12,169 nt of DNA, taken from NCBI GenBank assembly GCA_963514535.1, contig CAUPUB010000071.1, positions 1-12,169 of the forward strand, given 5' to 3'. Of this stretch, positions 1 to 5,816 are shown one piece after another. The DNA is from CAJPSE01 sp963514535 (GTDB lineage Bacteria > Synergistota > Synergistia > Synergistales > Aminobacteriaceae). Each line of letters begins with the position of its first letter. Position 1 is the first letter of the stretch. The notes under the pieces were generated by a model, which did no database searches, was not told the origin of the DNA, and was given only the letters and a program-made list of their open reading frames with translations. The translations under genes were made by a program, and so were the position numbers.

Positions 1-167
1 CGGCAAGCTTCTTCCTCAAAACAGGCAAGCTGGGGTACCACCGGGGTGCTTCATGAATTAAATCAACGTTTTCCTAGAAGTGCCGGTTCGGTCGTTTCCG
101 TATCCGTTCCGAGGGCGGAGGGGCAAAGGTGTCCGATGCTTTTTTCGTAAGGAAGACAAGAGGAGAA

Positions 168-209
168 CCCCGCGGCGCGTCGTCGTGGGGGGCGTATTCC
201 AAATTTTTT
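168..209 (+). promoter_or_regulatory. Possible leader hairpin with T-rich tail upstream of the cysteine hydrolase
   Basis: Positions 168-190 can fold as a 10-bp stem (CCCC pairing with GGGG at the base, two G-U wobbles inside) with a CGT loop. A run of T follows at 203-209, before the ribosome binding site at 221-226. It could be the terminator of an upstream gene or a 5' leader element. The T run starts 12 nt after the stem, which is far for an intrinsic terminator. Confidence 0.3.
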
Positions 210-235
210 CAGATTTTTTCAGGAGGGTTTCTGCG

Positions 236-838
236 ATGACGAGACAGGCGATTTTGGTTATTGACATGCTGAACGACTTCATTCATGAGAAGGGGGCGCT
301 GGTCTGCCCCAATGGGAAGAAGATAGTCCCCAACATCCAGAGGCTGTTGACGTGGATCCGTGGGAGGAAGGGCGACGACATCCAGATCGTCCACATCCAG
401 GAGGCCCACAGGAAGCACGACGCGGACTTCAGGGTGAGGCCCTGCCATGCCGTGGCGGGGTCCTGGGGGTCGGACTTCATCGAGGAGCTGAAGCCGATGG
501 ACGACGAGTACATCGTCCCCAAGAGGCGTCACAGTGGCTTTGCCCATACGGACCTGGACCTGTACCTGCGTGAGGAGAACATGGATACGGTCGTCGTCAC
601 CGGGGTGTGGACGAACGTCTGTGTCCGCTCGACAGCCACGGACGCCCTGGCACGCGCCTATCGGGTGATCACCCTCACGGATGCGGTGCACTCCAAAACG
701 CAGGAGATGCACGAGTACGGCCTGAATGACCTCAGCATCTTCACGAAGCTCATGACGGTGGACGAGTACATCGATGCCTGCGACAAGGGCGAGGACCCCT
801 GGATCGGCGGAGGCGACGCCGAGAACAAGGTCAAATAG
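236..838 (+). CDS. Isochorismatase-fold cysteine hydrolase (carbamoyl/ureido amidase-like)
   Basis: A 200-residue cytoplasmic hydrolase of the isochorismatase/nicotinamidase superfamily. The expected catalytic triad is visible: Asp10 in LVIDMLNDF, Lys96 in IVPKRRHSGF and Cys129 in TGVWTNVCVRSTATDA. The length matches the family (about 180-220 residues). The ATG at 236 was chosen because AGGAGG (221-226) sits 9 nt upstream and the family homology begins at once; an in-frame extension back to position 80 is arginine-rich and unlike the family. Family members include nicotinamidase, N-carbamoylsarcosine amidase, biuret hydrolase and ureidoacrylate amidohydrolase (RutB), so carbamoyl or ureido C-N cleavage is plausible. 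Next to purine permeases, deaminases and a BMC, it is a candidate for ureido-group hydrolysis in purine breakdown; that substrate is inference. It is followed by its own strong terminator, so it may be a separate transcription unit. Confidence 0.88.
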   Translation: MTRQAILVIDMLNDFIHEKGALVCPNGKKIVPNIQRLLTWIRGRKGDDIQIVHIQEAHRKHDADFRVRPCHAVAGSWGSDFIEELKPMDDEYIVPKRRHSGFAHTDLDLYLREENMDTVVVTGVWTNVCVRSTATDALARAYRVITLTDAVHSKTQEMHEYGLNDLSIFTKLMTVDEYIDACDKGEDPWIGGGDAENKVK

Positions 839-873
839 CCGGGCGAGTTTTTCTTAGCCCCGGGCCCCGGGGG

Positions 874-917
874 GAGGGGCCGGTCCCGTTCGCGGGCGTC
901 CGGCTCCTCTTTTTTTT
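874..917 (+). terminator. Strong Rho-independent terminator after the cysteine hydrolase
   Basis: Positions 874-883 (GAGGGGCCGG) pair over 10 bp with 900-909 (CCGGCTCCTC, one G-U). Inside, CCCG (885-888) pairs with CGGG (893-896) around a TTCG loop. Eight T residues follow at 910-917. This is a textbook intrinsic terminator and separates the hydrolase from the permease downstream. Confidence 0.85.
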
Positions 918-988
918 GCGTTTTTTGCGTTTTCGTTATAGGTGTGACTCAGAAACGGCGCTTCTGCACGAGAAAAGGAGGCCCCATC

Positions 989-2344
989 ATGGGCGATGCG
1001 AAGAGAGAACTTCCGATATCCCAAAAAACTGGCGGCAATCCGGAGATCAAGTACAGGGTCAACGACAGGCCGCCCTTTTTCCTGTCGATTGCGTTGGCGA
1101 TCCAGCATATCCTCGCAGCCTTCGCCGGTATCGTTGCCGTCCCGCTCGTCGTCAACAATGCCATCGGCCTGTCCCTGGAGGATAACACTTTCATTGTGAG
1201 CACGACGCTCTTCGTGGCCGGCCTGGCGACCGTCATCCAGGCGGTCGGGATCGGTCCCGTCGGGAACAGGCTGCCCATGGTCATGGGGACGGACTTCACC
1301 TTCGTCGGGCCCGGAATCGCCGTAGGGTCGGCCTTCGGGCTGCCCGGATACTTCGGAGCCACCTTCTTCGGATCCTTCATCGAGATTGTGCTGAGCCGCT
1401 TCATCAAGCCCCTGCAAAAATTTTTCCCTCCGCTCATCACGGGGATCGTCATCAGCTCCATCGGGCTTACGATGATACCGATCTCGATAGACTGGATCGG
1501 CGGATACAATCCCGAGACCTACGGTTCCCTCCAGGACCTGCTGCTGGCGGGAATCGTCATGGCCGTCATCCTCATCCTCAACCAGAGGGGAAAGGGATTC
1601 CTCTCCTCGGGTGCAATCCTCATCGGGATCGTCGTCGGGTACGTCGTGGCCTTCTTCATGGGGAGGCTGGACCTCAACCCCGTCTCCACCGCCAGTTGGC
1701 TGATGCTCCCCAATCCGCTCCGCTACGGCCTCGCCTTCACCCTCTCCGGATTTCTCGCGTTCCTGCCCGCCTATATCGTCACGACCGTCGAGACGATAGG
1801 CGGCGGTGTGCTGGTCCTCAAGGCATGTGACGAGGAGGTCGACGGCGACAAGCTCGCCTCGGGCGTCCTGGCCGACGGCGTGGGCAGCCTGCTGGCTGGA
1901 ATCTTTCAATGCGGACCCAACACGTCCTTCAGCCAGAACATCGGCATCATCCCTCTGACGGGGGTGGCGAGCCGGTTTGTGGTGGCTCTGGCCGGGGTCA
2001 TCCTGATGATAACCGGCGTCTTCCCCAAGATTGGCGCTCTGGTCGCGATCATGCCAAGCCCGGTGCTCGGCGGGGCCGGGGTCCTGATGTTCGGGATGAT
2101 CGCGGTCGGCGGCATCTCGAACTTCAAGGAGGTCGAGTTCAACAGAAGAAACAGCATCATCCTGGCCATGTCGCTCGGGCTGGGGCTCGGCATCGCCTTC
2201 AGGCCAAATCTGCTCTCCCATCTCCCGGAACAGCTCCGGGTCATCTTCGGTTCCGGCATGACCACGGCGACCCTGACGGCCATCTTCCTGAACATCGTCC
2301 TCCCGGAGTCGAAGACGAAAAAGGAGGCAGCCCTCCCCGAGTAG
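989..2344 (+). CDS. NCS2 nucleobase permease, xanthine/uric acid type
   Basis: A 451-residue inner-membrane permease of the NCS2/NAT family with about 14 hydrophobic segments, probably a proton symporter. The family landmarks are present: the QH pair in the first membrane segment (39-40), Glu269 in TTVETIG, Asp296 in LADGVGS, and the NAT signature QNIGIIPLTG starting at Gln316. The Asp-to-signature spacing of 20 residues matches E. coli XanQ (Asp304, Gln324). A Gln at the first position of the signature is typical of xanthine/urate carriers, whereas uracil carriers such as UraA have Glu. I therefore call xanthine or urate uptake, not uracil. The start at 989 follows AAAAGGAGG (973-981) with 7 nt spacing. 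The gene follows the terminator at 874-917, so it probably has its own promoter in the T-rich gap. Confidence 0.9.
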   Translation: MGDAKRELPISQKTGGNPEIKYRVNDRPPFFLSIALAIQHILAAFAGIVAVPLVVNNAIGLSLEDNTFIVSTTLFVAGLATVIQAVGIGPVGNRLPMVMGTDFTFVGPGIAVGSAFGLPGYFGATFFGSFIEIVLSRFIKPLQKFFPPLITGIVISSIGLTMIPISIDWIGGYNPETYGSLQDLLLAGIVMAVILILNQRGKGFLSSGAILIGIVVGYVVAFFMGRLDLNPVSTASWLMLPNPLRYGLAFTLSGFLAFLPAYIVTTVETIGGGVLVLKACDEEVDGDKLASGVLADGVGSLLAGIFQCGPNTSFSQNIGIIPLTGVASRFVVALAGVILMITGVFPKIGALVAIMPSPVLGGAGVLMFGMIAVGGISNFKEVEFNRRNSIILAMSLGLGLGIAFRPNLLSHLPEQLRVIFGSGMTTATLTAIFLNIVLPESKTKKEAALPE

Positions 2345-2361
2345 GGACGCTGTAGGAGGGC

Positions 2362-2478
2362 GAGGGCGGGTTTTCCGATAGAATCCTCTGGAAGCCGCGT
2401 CGAGAGCCGGTCTCGGGTGTCCATGAAGGGGTTTCGGCTCGCGGCGCCCAGAAAATCCGCCCTCCTTTAAGAGGTTTT
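2362..2478 (+). promoter_or_regulatory. Structured non-coding segment with alternative pairings between permease and ubiX
   Basis: The arms 2362-2375 (GAGGGCGGGTTTTC) and 2451-2464 (GAAAATCCGCCCTC) pair over 14 bp with one G-T wobble, closing a 75-nt domain. Inside are further pairings: GCCGCG 2394-2399 with CGCGGC 2440-2445, and CGAGA/TCTCG near 2401-2414. The end of the 3' arm can instead form CCTC (2461-2464) with GAGG (2471-2474), followed by TTTT. Mutually exclusive pairings before a T run recall an attenuator or riboswitch, but I recognise no known riboswitch class. It may simply be a terminator for the permease gene. Confidence 0.4.
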
Positions 2479-2512
2479 AGCGGTTTTAGCTGGAAGGGAA
2501 ATCGTTTTTTTG

Positions 2513-2557
2513 ATGAAGGGACCTGCAATGGGGGAACCTGTAATGAAGGAACCTGTG
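2513..2557 (+). repeat. Three tandem 15-nt repeats, each opening with an in-frame ATG
   Basis: Units at 2513-2527, 2528-2542 and 2543-2557 share the pattern ATGNNGGNACCTGNN and encode MKGPA, MGEPV and MKEPV. Each unit carries a start codon, and the purine-rich GGGA/GGAA in one unit can serve as ribosome binding site for the next. A change in copy number would keep the frame and add or remove start sites. Confidence 0.85.
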
Positions 2558-3121
2558 AAGATTGTCGTCGGCGTAACGGGAGGAAGCGGCGCGGTCTATG
2601 CCCTCGCACTGCTGCGCCAGCTCCGGATCCTGGAGTGCGAGACCCATCTCGTGGTCTCCAGGATGGGGGCGTACGTGATGGAGCACGAGTGCGGGGTCTC
2701 CCTGGAGGAACTGAGGACGTTCGCCGACCGCTTCTATGAGGATGACGACCTCGCGGCCCCCATCTCGGGCGGTTCCTTCAGGACCCTCGGCATGGCGGTC
2801 GTGCCCTGCTCGATGAAGACGCTCGCCTCTATCGCCGGCGGATTCTCGGAAAGCCTCCTCACCCGGGCGGCTGACGTGACCCTGAAGGAACGCCGTAAGC
2901 TGGTGCTGGTGACCCGCGAGTCGCCCCTGAGCGTGATCCATCTGGAGAACATGCTTGCGGCCACCCGTGCCGGGGCGGTGGTGATGCCCGCCTCCCCGGG
3001 GTTTTATCACCGTCCCGAGAGCGTTGCGGAGCTGGTCGTCTCCTTCTCCGGGCGCATCCTGGACGCTTTGGGCGTCGAACACGATTTGATCCGGCGCTGG
3101 GAGGGCGCCGGGGCGCAGTGA
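2513..3121 (+). CDS. ubiX: UbiX-family flavin prenyltransferase
   Basis: This enzyme joins dimethylallyl phosphate to reduced FMN and makes the prenylated flavin cofactor needed by UbiD decarboxylases. The signatures are clear: FMN-binding GVTGGSG (20-26 from this start), VVPCSMKTLASIAGG (96-110), RESPLSVIHLENML (135-148) and MPASPGFYHRP (158-168). The length of about 192-202 residues is normal. The start is ambiguous: three in-frame ATGs at 2513, 2528 and 2543 lie in a perfect-phase 15-nt tandem repeat. The gene is drawn from the outermost ATG; the family core (KIVVGVTGG) fits best with 2543, and weak purine-rich sites precede 2528 and 2543. The next gene is its expected partner, ubiD, 97 nt downstream, which supports dedicated cofactor supply. 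Confidence is high for function and moderate for the start. Confidence 0.93.
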   Translation: MKGPAMGEPVMKEPVKIVVGVTGGSGAVYALALLRQLRILECETHLVVSRMGAYVMEHECGVSLEELRTFADRFYEDDDLAAPISGGSFRTLGMAVVPCSMKTLASIAGGFSESLLTRAADVTLKERRKLVLVTRESPLSVIHLENMLAATRAGAVVMPASPGFYHRPESVAELVVSFSGRILDALGVEHDLIRRWEGAGAQ

Positions 3122-3126
3122 ATAAG

Positions 3127-3197
3127 ACGGACGAGGCCGCGCGAGGTTCGGAGATCCGAATCGGGCTGTTTTGCCCGTTGCGGTTCCGTCCGTTTTT
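3127..3197 (+). terminator. Three-way-junction RNA fold ending in a T run between ubiX and ubiD (attenuator-like)
   Basis: The outer helix pairs 3127-3140 with 3180-3193 (ACGGACG with CGTCCGT, one A-C mismatch, then GGCCGC with GCGGTT including two G-U pairs). It encloses two adjacent hairpins: TTCGG/CCGAA (3147-3151/3156-3160, loop AGAT) and CGGGC/GCCCG (3162-3166/3173-3177, loop TGTTTT). TTTTT follows directly (3193-3197). This can act as an intrinsic terminator or attenuator ahead of ubiD. No conserved core of a known riboswitch is recognised. Confidence 0.5.
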
Positions 3198-3218
3198 GAT
3201 AAGAACCGGAGGTTTTTA

Positions 3219-4598
3219 ATGGAAAGACAGATGCTGCGTTCCGTTCTGGAACGCCTGAGGGTCCAGGACCGGCTGATGGAATGCACCGTTCCGGTCGATC
3301 CGCGGTTCGAGCTCGGCGCCGTGCTCAGCTCCTTCCACAACGAGCGGCCCATTCTGTTTCGGAACGTCAAGGGGTCGAGGATGCCCGTGGTCGGGGCCCT
3401 TTACGGAAACCGTTCGATCATCCTGGACCTGCTCGGGACGAGCCCGGAAAAGCGGTTGTTCAAGTTGATGGGGGCCATGGGCTCTCCGTCCAAGCCCAAG
3501 CTGCTGGACCGGGGGCCGGTCCAGGAGAACGTCGTCACCTCCGGCATCGATCTGCTCAAGATGCTCCCGGTGCCGACGTCGAACGAACGAGACGCCGCAC
3601 CCTACCTTTGCGCGGGGGCGTTCGTGGTCCGCGACACCGAGACCGGCAGGACCCAGATGGCGGTGCGGCGCATCCAGGTGCTGGGGGGCAACAGGCTCTA
3701 CATCCTGGTGTCCGGGGCCTCCCCTCATCTGCTGGGTGAGCTCCGACGCTGCGCCGAGAGGGGAAAAGCCCTCGAGTGCGCCGTCGTCCTGGGGTACGAC
3801 GCGCCCTTTCTGCTGGCCTCCCAGATTGGCTCCGGGAAATACGGCCTGGACAAGTACGAGGTGGACAGCACGCTGCGGGGCGAGCCCCTGGAGCTGGTGC
3901 GCTGCCGGTCCATCGACCTCGAGGTCCCGGCCTGGTCGGAGATCGTTCTGGAGGGGAGGATCGAGCCCGGCCGGGCAGAGCCCGAGGGACCTTTTGCCGA
4001 GCTGATGGGGTACTACAGCACCGTCGCCCCCGCTCCGGTGATGGAGGTCACCGCGGTGACGCACCGGAGCGAGCCCGTCTTCCAGCACGCCTTCCCCTGC
4101 CGGGAGGAACATTTGGCCTATGGGATGATCAAGGAGGCCGAGATTTTCGCGGCCCTCTCCCACACCGTGAACGTCCAGGACGTGAACCTGACCCTGGGGG
4201 GCGGGTGCCGGCTGCACGCGGTGGTCTCCATCAAAAAGCGTGCGGACGGCGACGGCAAGAGCGCCATCCTCGGGGTCCTCGGGGCCTATAAAGACATCAA
4301 GCACGTCGTGGTTGTGGACGACGATGTGGACATCTACGACATGGCGGAGGTAGAGGCGGCCATCGCGTCCCGTTTCCAGGCATCGCACGACCTGGTCGTC
4401 GTATCGGGGGCGCTGGGGTCGCCTCTGGAGGCGTCCCACATGGAGCGGGGCGTCTCGGACAAGTTGGGGCTGGACGCTACCAAGCCGCTGGGGGACAAGG
4501 CCTCCCTGTACGAGGCGGCCGTCATCCCCGGATTCGATAAGGTAAAGAGCTCCATCGAGCGGTACTTTGCCGGCGGCGGCGCACGCCGCGGGCGTTAG
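3219..4598 (+). CDS. ubiD: UbiD-family prenyl-FMN-dependent (de)carboxylase
   Basis: A 459-residue cytoplasmic enzyme of the UbiD family, which reversibly decarboxylates aromatic, heteroaromatic or unsaturated acids with prenylated FMN. The catalytic Glu pair is seen in EGPFAELMGYYS (Glu256 and Glu261, five apart as Glu277/Glu282 in fungal Fdc1). The partner Arg is most likely Arg151 in MAVRRIQVL. The C-terminal half has the typical VVVDDDVDIYD stretch (364-374), and length is normal. The ATG at 3219 follows CGGAGG (3207-3212); an upstream TTG at 3171 has no support. It is preceded by its cofactor gene ubiX and followed after 12 nt by a BMC shell gene. There are no ubiquinone-synthesis genes nearby, so a catabolic role is likely. 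In this purine context, an imidazole carboxylate such as 4-amino-5-imidazolecarboxylate is a reasonable but unproven substrate. Confidence 0.92.
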   Translation: MERQMLRSVLERLRVQDRLMECTVPVDPRFELGAVLSSFHNERPILFRNVKGSRMPVVGALYGNRSIILDLLGTSPEKRLFKLMGAMGSPSKPKLLDRGPVQENVVTSGIDLLKMLPVPTSNERDAAPYLCAGAFVVRDTETGRTQMAVRRIQVLGGNRLYILVSGASPHLLGELRRCAERGKALECAVVLGYDAPFLLASQIGSGKYGLDKYEVDSTLRGEPLELVRCRSIDLEVPAWSEIVLEGRIEPGRAEPEGPFAELMGYYSTVAPAPVMEVTAVTHRSEPVFQHAFPCREEHLAYGMIKEAEIFAALSHTVNVQDVNLTLGGGCRLHAVVSIKKRADGDGKSAILGVLGAYKDIKHVVVVDDDVDIYDMAEVEAAIASRFQASHDLVVVSGALGSPLEASHMERGVSDKLGLDATKPLGDKASLYEAAVIPGFDKVKSSIERYFAGGGARRGR

Positions 4599-4610
4599 GA
4601 GGCGGGGACG

Positions 4611-4874
4611 ATGCGTAAAGCCCTGGGCAGCGTGGAGACCCGCAGCCTTGTGGGGGCGTTGGAGGCGGCGGACGTCATGGCGAAGACCGCGGACGTCACG
4701 CTCGCCTCGCTGAATTACGTCGGGTCGGGGATCGTTGCGGCGGTCGTCGAAGGGGACGTCGCCGCCGTGAAGGCGGCGGTCGAGAACGGGTCCGCTGCGG
4801 CGGGCAGGATTGCCGAGGTCGTTGCCGTCCACGTCATTCCGCGTCCGGTTGCCGAGGTGCGGAAACTCTTGTGA
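4611..4874 (+). CDS. BMC-H shell hexamer protein (small, Ser at the pore)
   Basis: An 87-residue single BMC-domain protein (Pfam PF00936, PduA/EutM type) that forms hexagonal tiles of the microcompartment shell. The opening ALGSVETRSLVGALEAADVM, the GDVAAVKAAVENG helix and the closing VHVIPRP motif are all present. The pore-loop position reads YVGSG with Ser39, as in PduA. The Lys of the usual EKIGSG pore approach is replaced by Tyr36. AGGAGG lies just upstream, and the gene starts 12 nt after the ubiD stop, which ties the decarboxylase to the shell. A short 22-nt gap leads to the disordered protein gene downstream. Confidence 0.93.
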   Translation: MRKALGSVETRSLVGALEAADVMAKTADVTLASLNYVGSGIVAAVVEGDVAAVKAAVENGSAAAGRIAEVVAVHVIPRPVAEVRKLL

Positions 4875-4896
4875 TGGTGGAGGAGCGTGAACGCAG

Positions 4897-5370
4897 ATGG
4901 CCAATGAGCTCGTGATGCAGGTGATGAAGGAGCTCGCCCGTCGGCCGGGCTCCGTGCCGATGGTCTCGGCACGGGTGAGGGAGGCGTCGTCCTCGGGCTC
5001 CAGGGCCTCCGGCTCCGAGTTGAGGTCTGAGTTGAGATCTGAGTTGAGATCTGAATTGAGGCCCGCCTCGAAGCCCGATCTGGGTCTGGACTCGAGGGAG
5101 GAGCGTTTTCTTCGGCGCCTGGCCGACGGCGGTCGGGCCTCGAATGGGGCTGGAGGGGCGGCGTCGGGCCACCCTGCCGAAGGACGGAGCATGGACTCGT
5201 ACCTCGAGAGGGGACGGGAGACGAGGGCGCCGATGTCTGCCGGGAAGGCTGAGAGGCACGAGGTTGAGAGACACGAGATGAGCCTTTCCCGCCAATCCCG
5301 TTCCATGAGAGGGAGGAGCGCGATAGGGCTGGACGAGCTGGCGGAGCGGGAAGGAAGGGGCAGGCCGTGA
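4897..5370 (+). CDS. Unrecognised disordered protein with encapsulation-peptide-like N-terminus
   Basis: I do not recognise a family for this 157-residue protein. Its first 16 residues (MANELVMQVMKELARR) form a predicted short amphipathic helix with Leu5, Val6, Val9, Met10 and Leu13 on one side, like the peptides that target cargo or scaffold proteins to BMC shells. The rest is Ser/Arg/Glu/Gly-rich and probably disordered: a fourfold SELR repeat (40-55), a short helical segment EERFLRRLADGG (68-79), an ERHEVERHE repeat (119-127), and a C-terminal SAIGLDELAER segment. The gene looks real: it starts 22 nt after one shell gene, with GGTGGAGGAG (4876-4885) upstream, and its TGA overlaps the GTG start of the next shell gene (GTGA, 5367-5370), so translation is probably coupled. 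A scaffold or cargo-organising role in the compartment is inference. Confidence 0.75.
   Translation: MANELVMQVMKELARRPGSVPMVSARVREASSSGSRASGSELRSELRSELRSELRPASKPDLGLDSREERFLRRLADGGRASNGAGGAASGHPAEGRSMDSYLERGRETRAPMSAGKAERHEVERHEMSLSRQSRSMRGRSAIGLDELAEREGRGRP
5014..5061 (+). repeat. Four tandem 12-nt repeats coding for SELR
   Basis: Units at 5014, 5026, 5038 and 5050 read TCNGARTTGAGR and encode Ser-Glu-Leu-Arg four times. All four use the Leu codon TTG, while neighbouring genes mostly use CTG or CTC, which suggests recent local expansion. Copy-number change stays in frame and would alter linker length. Confidence 0.85.
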
Positions 5371-5657
5371 ACCGTGCGCTGGGACTGATCGAGGTGCTGG
5401 GGCTCACGGCGGCCATGACCGCCCTGGATGCGGCGATCAAGGCGGCCGACGTGACCTTCCTGGGCAAGGAAAAGGTGATCGGGGTGGGCAAGGCTATCAG
5501 CCTGACGCTTCGCATTGAGGGTGAGGTCGCTGCGGTCCAGGCCGCCGTCGATGCCGCCGCGGCCGCCGTAAGGAACATAGGAACCGTGTTCTCCGCTCGG
5601 GTGATCGCACGGCCCGACGCGGAGCTGTCGGGGCTCTGGCGTCGTCTCGAGGGCTGA
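5367..5657 (+). CDS. BMC-H shell hexamer protein with enlarged pore loop
   Basis: A 96-residue single BMC-domain (PF00936) protein. It aligns with the other two BMC-H proteins at ALGLIEVLGLTAAMTALDAAIKAADV and at GEVAAVQAAVDAAAAAV. The pore loop reads GVGKAI (39-44), about four residues longer than in the canonical KIGSG loop, and the edge motif is RVIARP instead of HVIPRP. It starts with GTG at 5367 inside the stop of the preceding gene (GTGA overlap), with AAGGAAGGGG just upstream, so coupled translation is expected. The altered pore and edge suggest a specialised tile, perhaps for a different solute or for contact with the coupled disordered protein. Confidence 0.88.
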   Translation: MNRALGLIEVLGLTAAMTALDAAIKAADVTFLGKEKVIGVGKAISLTLRIEGEVAAVQAAVDAAAAAVRNIGTVFSARVIARPDAELSGLWRRLEG

Positions 5658-5670
5658 GTTCCGGCGGGGT

Positions 5671-5682
5671 CGTTCGCGAACG
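5671..5682. promoter_or_regulatory. Perfect 12-bp palindrome, possible operator
   Basis: CGTTCGCGAACG is a perfect palindrome just downstream of the BMC-H stop and about 25 bp before a promoter-like segment. It could bind a dimeric repressor or form a small hairpin. No matching second copy was seen elsewhere in the window. Confidence 0.3.
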
Positions 5683-5706
5683 GTGCACGCTTTACGATGT
5701 TGTGTT

Positions 5707-5734
5707 TTGCGATGATGTTGTATTTTGCAATACT
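5707..5734 (+). promoter_or_regulatory. Candidate sigma70-type promoter inside the shell gene block
   Basis: TTGCGA (5707-5712) and AATACT (5729-5734), each matching 4 of 6 consensus bases, are separated by 16 nt. They lie in a 159-nt gap that is clearly AT-rich compared with the genes around it. The segment also holds an imperfect 15-nt direct repeat (5696-5710 and 5714-5728, one mismatch). It would drive the canonical BMC-H, flavoprotein-like and BMC-P genes separately from the upstream block. Confidence 0.4.
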
Positions 5735-5816
5735 GTTGATGTAAGTTGTTTCATGAATCTTGTTTGCGGCTGTGTCGAAAGGACCGCCGATATTTTTTCG
5801 AGGAGGACTGTTTGAG

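Noticed and set aside
1..61. Open + frames ending in stops at 54-56 (tail FFLKTGKLGYHRGAS) and 59-61, possibly the end of an upstream gene
   Set aside because: The fragment is at most 18 codons, and nothing in it identifies a family or decides between the two frames.
80..235. In-frame N-terminal extension of the cysteine hydrolase
   Set aside because: The extension is Arg-rich, has no family homology, lies upstream of a clear ribosome binding site and crosses the hairpin at 168-190.
854..2221. Long - strand open frame opposite the xanthine-type permease
   Set aside because: Its composition is rich in Asp, Glu, Gly and His, as expected for the complement of a GC-rich membrane-protein gene. 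It has no motif, and the + strand gene is certain.
2513..4598. ubiX/ubiD as ubiquinone biosynthesis genes
   Set aside because: There are no other quinone genes nearby, and the pair is embedded in a BMC and purine-catabolic block, so a catabolic decarboxylase is the better reading.
3216..5306. Long - strand open frame opposite ubiD and the first shell genes
   Set aside because: It is the antisense of three well-supported + strand genes, is low complexity and has no recognisable domain.
4897..5370. Reading this protein as a degraded pseudogene of a shell or enzyme gene
   Set aside because: The frame is intact, a ribosome binding site is present, the stop overlaps the next start, and no remnants of a known domain are visible.
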